DNA of 64,000 nt, taken from the NCBI RefSeq assembly GCF_030687495.1, contig NZ_CP117435.1, positions 5,894,501 through 5,958,500 of the forward strand, read 5' to 3'. This document shows, one piece after another, positions 62,747 through 64,000 of this stretch. Source of the DNA: Pseudomonas sp. FP453 (GTDB taxonomy: Bacteria > Pseudomonadota > Gammaproteobacteria > Pseudomonadales > Pseudomonadaceae). Made by a program: the position numbers and the translations under genes. The notes under the pieces were generated by a model, which was not told the origin of the DNA, did no database searches, and saw only the letters and a list, made by a program, of their open reading frames with translations. The stretch's first letter is position 1; the number at the start of each line of letters is the position of its first letter.

Positions 62747-64000
62747 CTAAGCGATTTGTCGGGCAGAGCGCCGAATCAAGCCGATCACCGGCAGCAGGCC
62801 GACCAACACCAGCGTCAGCGCCGGCAATGACGCCCGCGCCCACTCGCCTTCGCTGGTCATTTCAAAGATCCGAACCGCCAGGGTGTCCCAGCCAAACGGG
62901 CGCATCAGCAAGGTCGCGGGCATTTCCTTGAGCACGTCGACGAACACCAGCAACGCCGCACTCAGCGTCCCCGGCAGCAACAGCGGCAGATACACTTTGC
63001 AAAACAGTCGCGGTCCACTCACCCCAAGGCTGCGGGCAGCTTCCGGCAACGACGGGCGGATGCGCGCCAGGCTGTTTTCCAGCGGCCCATAGGCCACCGC
63101 CAAAAAGCGCACCAGATACGCCAGCACCAGCGCCGACAGGCTGCCCAGCAGCAACGGCTTGCCCGCACCGCCCAACGAGCCGGACAGCGGCACCACCAGT
63201 TCGCGGTCCAGGTAGCTGAACGCCAACATGATCGACACCGCCAGCACCGAACCCGGCAAGGCATACCCGACGTTGGCCAGGCTGATGCCGGAGCGGATCG
63301 CCCGGGTCGGCGCCAGGCGGTTGGCGAACGCCAGCACCAGCGCCACGCTGACCGTGATCAACGCCGCGATACCGCCCAGGTAAAGGGTATGCACGATCAG
63401 GCCCGAATAGCGCTCATCCACGTCGAAACGGCCGCGCTGCCAGAACCAGGCGACCAGTTGCAGCATCGGGATGACAAACGCGCAGGCAAACACCAGACCA
63501 CACCAACTGCTGGCTGCTGCGGCCTTGAAGCCGCGCAGGTGATACAGCGCCTTGCCCCGTGGCCGCTCATTACTCGGCCGACTGGCGCCCCGGGCCCGGC
63601 GCTCGCCGTACAGCACCAGCATCACCACCAGCAGCAACAGGCTGGCCAACTGCGCCGCACTCGACAGGCTGAAAAAACCGTACCAGGTTTTATAGATGGC
63701 AGTGGTGAAGGTATCGAAGTTGAACACCGAGACCGCACCGAAATCCGCCAGGGTCTCCATCAGCGCCAACGCCACACCCGCGCCGATCGCCGGCCGCGCC
63801 ATGGGCAGGGCGACGCGCCAGAACGCTTGCCAAGGCGATTGCCCCAGCACCCGCGCGGCCTCCATCAGCCCTTTGCCCTGGGCGAGAAACGCGGTGCGCG
63901 CCAGCAGGTAGACGTAGGGATAGAACACCAGCACCAGGACAATGATCACACCGCTGGTGGAGCGCACACGCGGCAGGCGCAGGCCGCTGCCGAACCATTC
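62747..64000 (-). CDS. ABC transporter permease, ferric-iron type (FbpB-like), 5' end outside window
   Basis: The C-terminal 417 or so residues of a duplicated permease with many helices and two EAA-type loops: LMEAARVLGQSPWQAFWRVA near the right edge and SLPEAARSLGVSGPRLFCKV near 63030. The two-domain architecture matches FbpB/SfuB-type iron(III) permeases and also thiamine ThiP; FbpB is favoured by sequence feel and by its position near gcv genes in other pseudomonads. The frame is open to 64000, so the annotated start is beyond the window; the apparent GTG at 63967 is internal. Confidence 0.88.
   Translation of the reverse strand, partial: EWFGSGLRLPRVRSTSGVIIVLVLVFYPYVYLLARTAFLAQGKGLMEAARVLGQSPWQAFWRVALPMARPAIGAGVALALMETLADFGAVSVFNFDTFTTAIYKTWYGFFSLSSAAQLASLLLLVVMLVLYGERRARGASRPSNERPRGKALYHLRGFKAAAASSWCGLVFACAFVIPMLQLVAWFWQRGRFDVDERYSGLIVHTLYLGGIAALITVSVALVLAFANRLAPTRAIRSGISLANVGYALPGSVLAVSIMLAFSYLDRELVVPLSGSLGGAGKPLLLGSLSALVLAYLVRFLAVAYGPLENSLARIRPSLPEAARSLGVSGPRLFCKVYLPLLLPGTLSAALLVFVDVLKEMPATLLMRPFGWDTLAVRIFEMTSEGEWARASLPALTLVLVGLLPVIGLIRRSARQIA

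Overview
This 64-kb window is a GC-rich, gene-dense piece of a Pseudomonas chromosome, most likely from the P. fluorescens complex. The evidence is the gene content and order: thyA-lgt, ptsP-rppH, ilvA-rpiA-aaaA, serA with a D-2-hydroxyglutarate dehydrogenase, spuABCDEFGH/spuI, and ssuEADCBF with lsfA. About 17 intergenic copies of the fluorescent-pseudomonad REP palindrome also point there. From memory, gene order from lgt to spuI follows P. aeruginosa around PA0298-PA0342, and the argA/argE and gcv segments resemble the PA52xx region. I saw no rRNA, tRNA, CRISPR array, prophage, transposase or secondary-metabolite cluster. This is mostly core metabolism.

Layout. 1-2463: heavy-metal efflux (partial cadA and divergent cadR with a MerR-type operator). 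2605-11789: thyA, lgt, a TauE/SafE permease, an NRDE protein, ptsP, rppH, a HAD phosphatase, a DUF2269 membrane protein and ilvA. 11928-16883: rpiA, the autotransporter aminopeptidase aaaA and two tandem SdiA-regulated-family paralogues. 17127-20644: FAH-family hydrolase, D-2-hydroxyglutarate dehydrogenase and divergent serA. 20709-27997: small conserved genes, a drastically shortened solute-binding protein, a frameshifted alpha/beta hydrolase and a penicillin-acylase-family (AHL acylase-like) enzyme. 28108-29959: a GlxA-type regulator divergent from an HD-domain protein, with REP pairs at all three edges. 30109-40983: the complete polyamine locus, with transport (spuDEFGH) and gamma-glutamylation/transamination catabolism (spuA, B, C, I). 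41205-41834: a TetR regulator. 41955-47577: sulfonate scavenging (ssuEADCBF) and the 1-Cys peroxiredoxin lsfA. 47851-49259: an OprD-family porin broken by two frameshifts. 50029-54138: argA, argE and a CYTH-CHAD protein. 54255-60930: an Lrp regulator with a divergent small protein, an orphan GspE-like ATPase, qmcA-nfeD, DUF2388, a small outer-membrane barrel and a DegT/ArnB-like aminotransferase. 61071-64000: gcvT-gcvH and the start of an iron-type ABC permease.

Two signals stand out. First, three genes carry five apparent +1 insertions, each in or next to a homopolymer run, and in each case removing the extra base restores exactly the family sequence. Sequencing or assembly error is as likely as real decay. 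Second, the REP pairs fall into distinct core and spacer families, in both inverted and everted arrangements, and two copies are nested. I did not find a convincing undescribed multi-gene system; the candidates listed as findings are modest.
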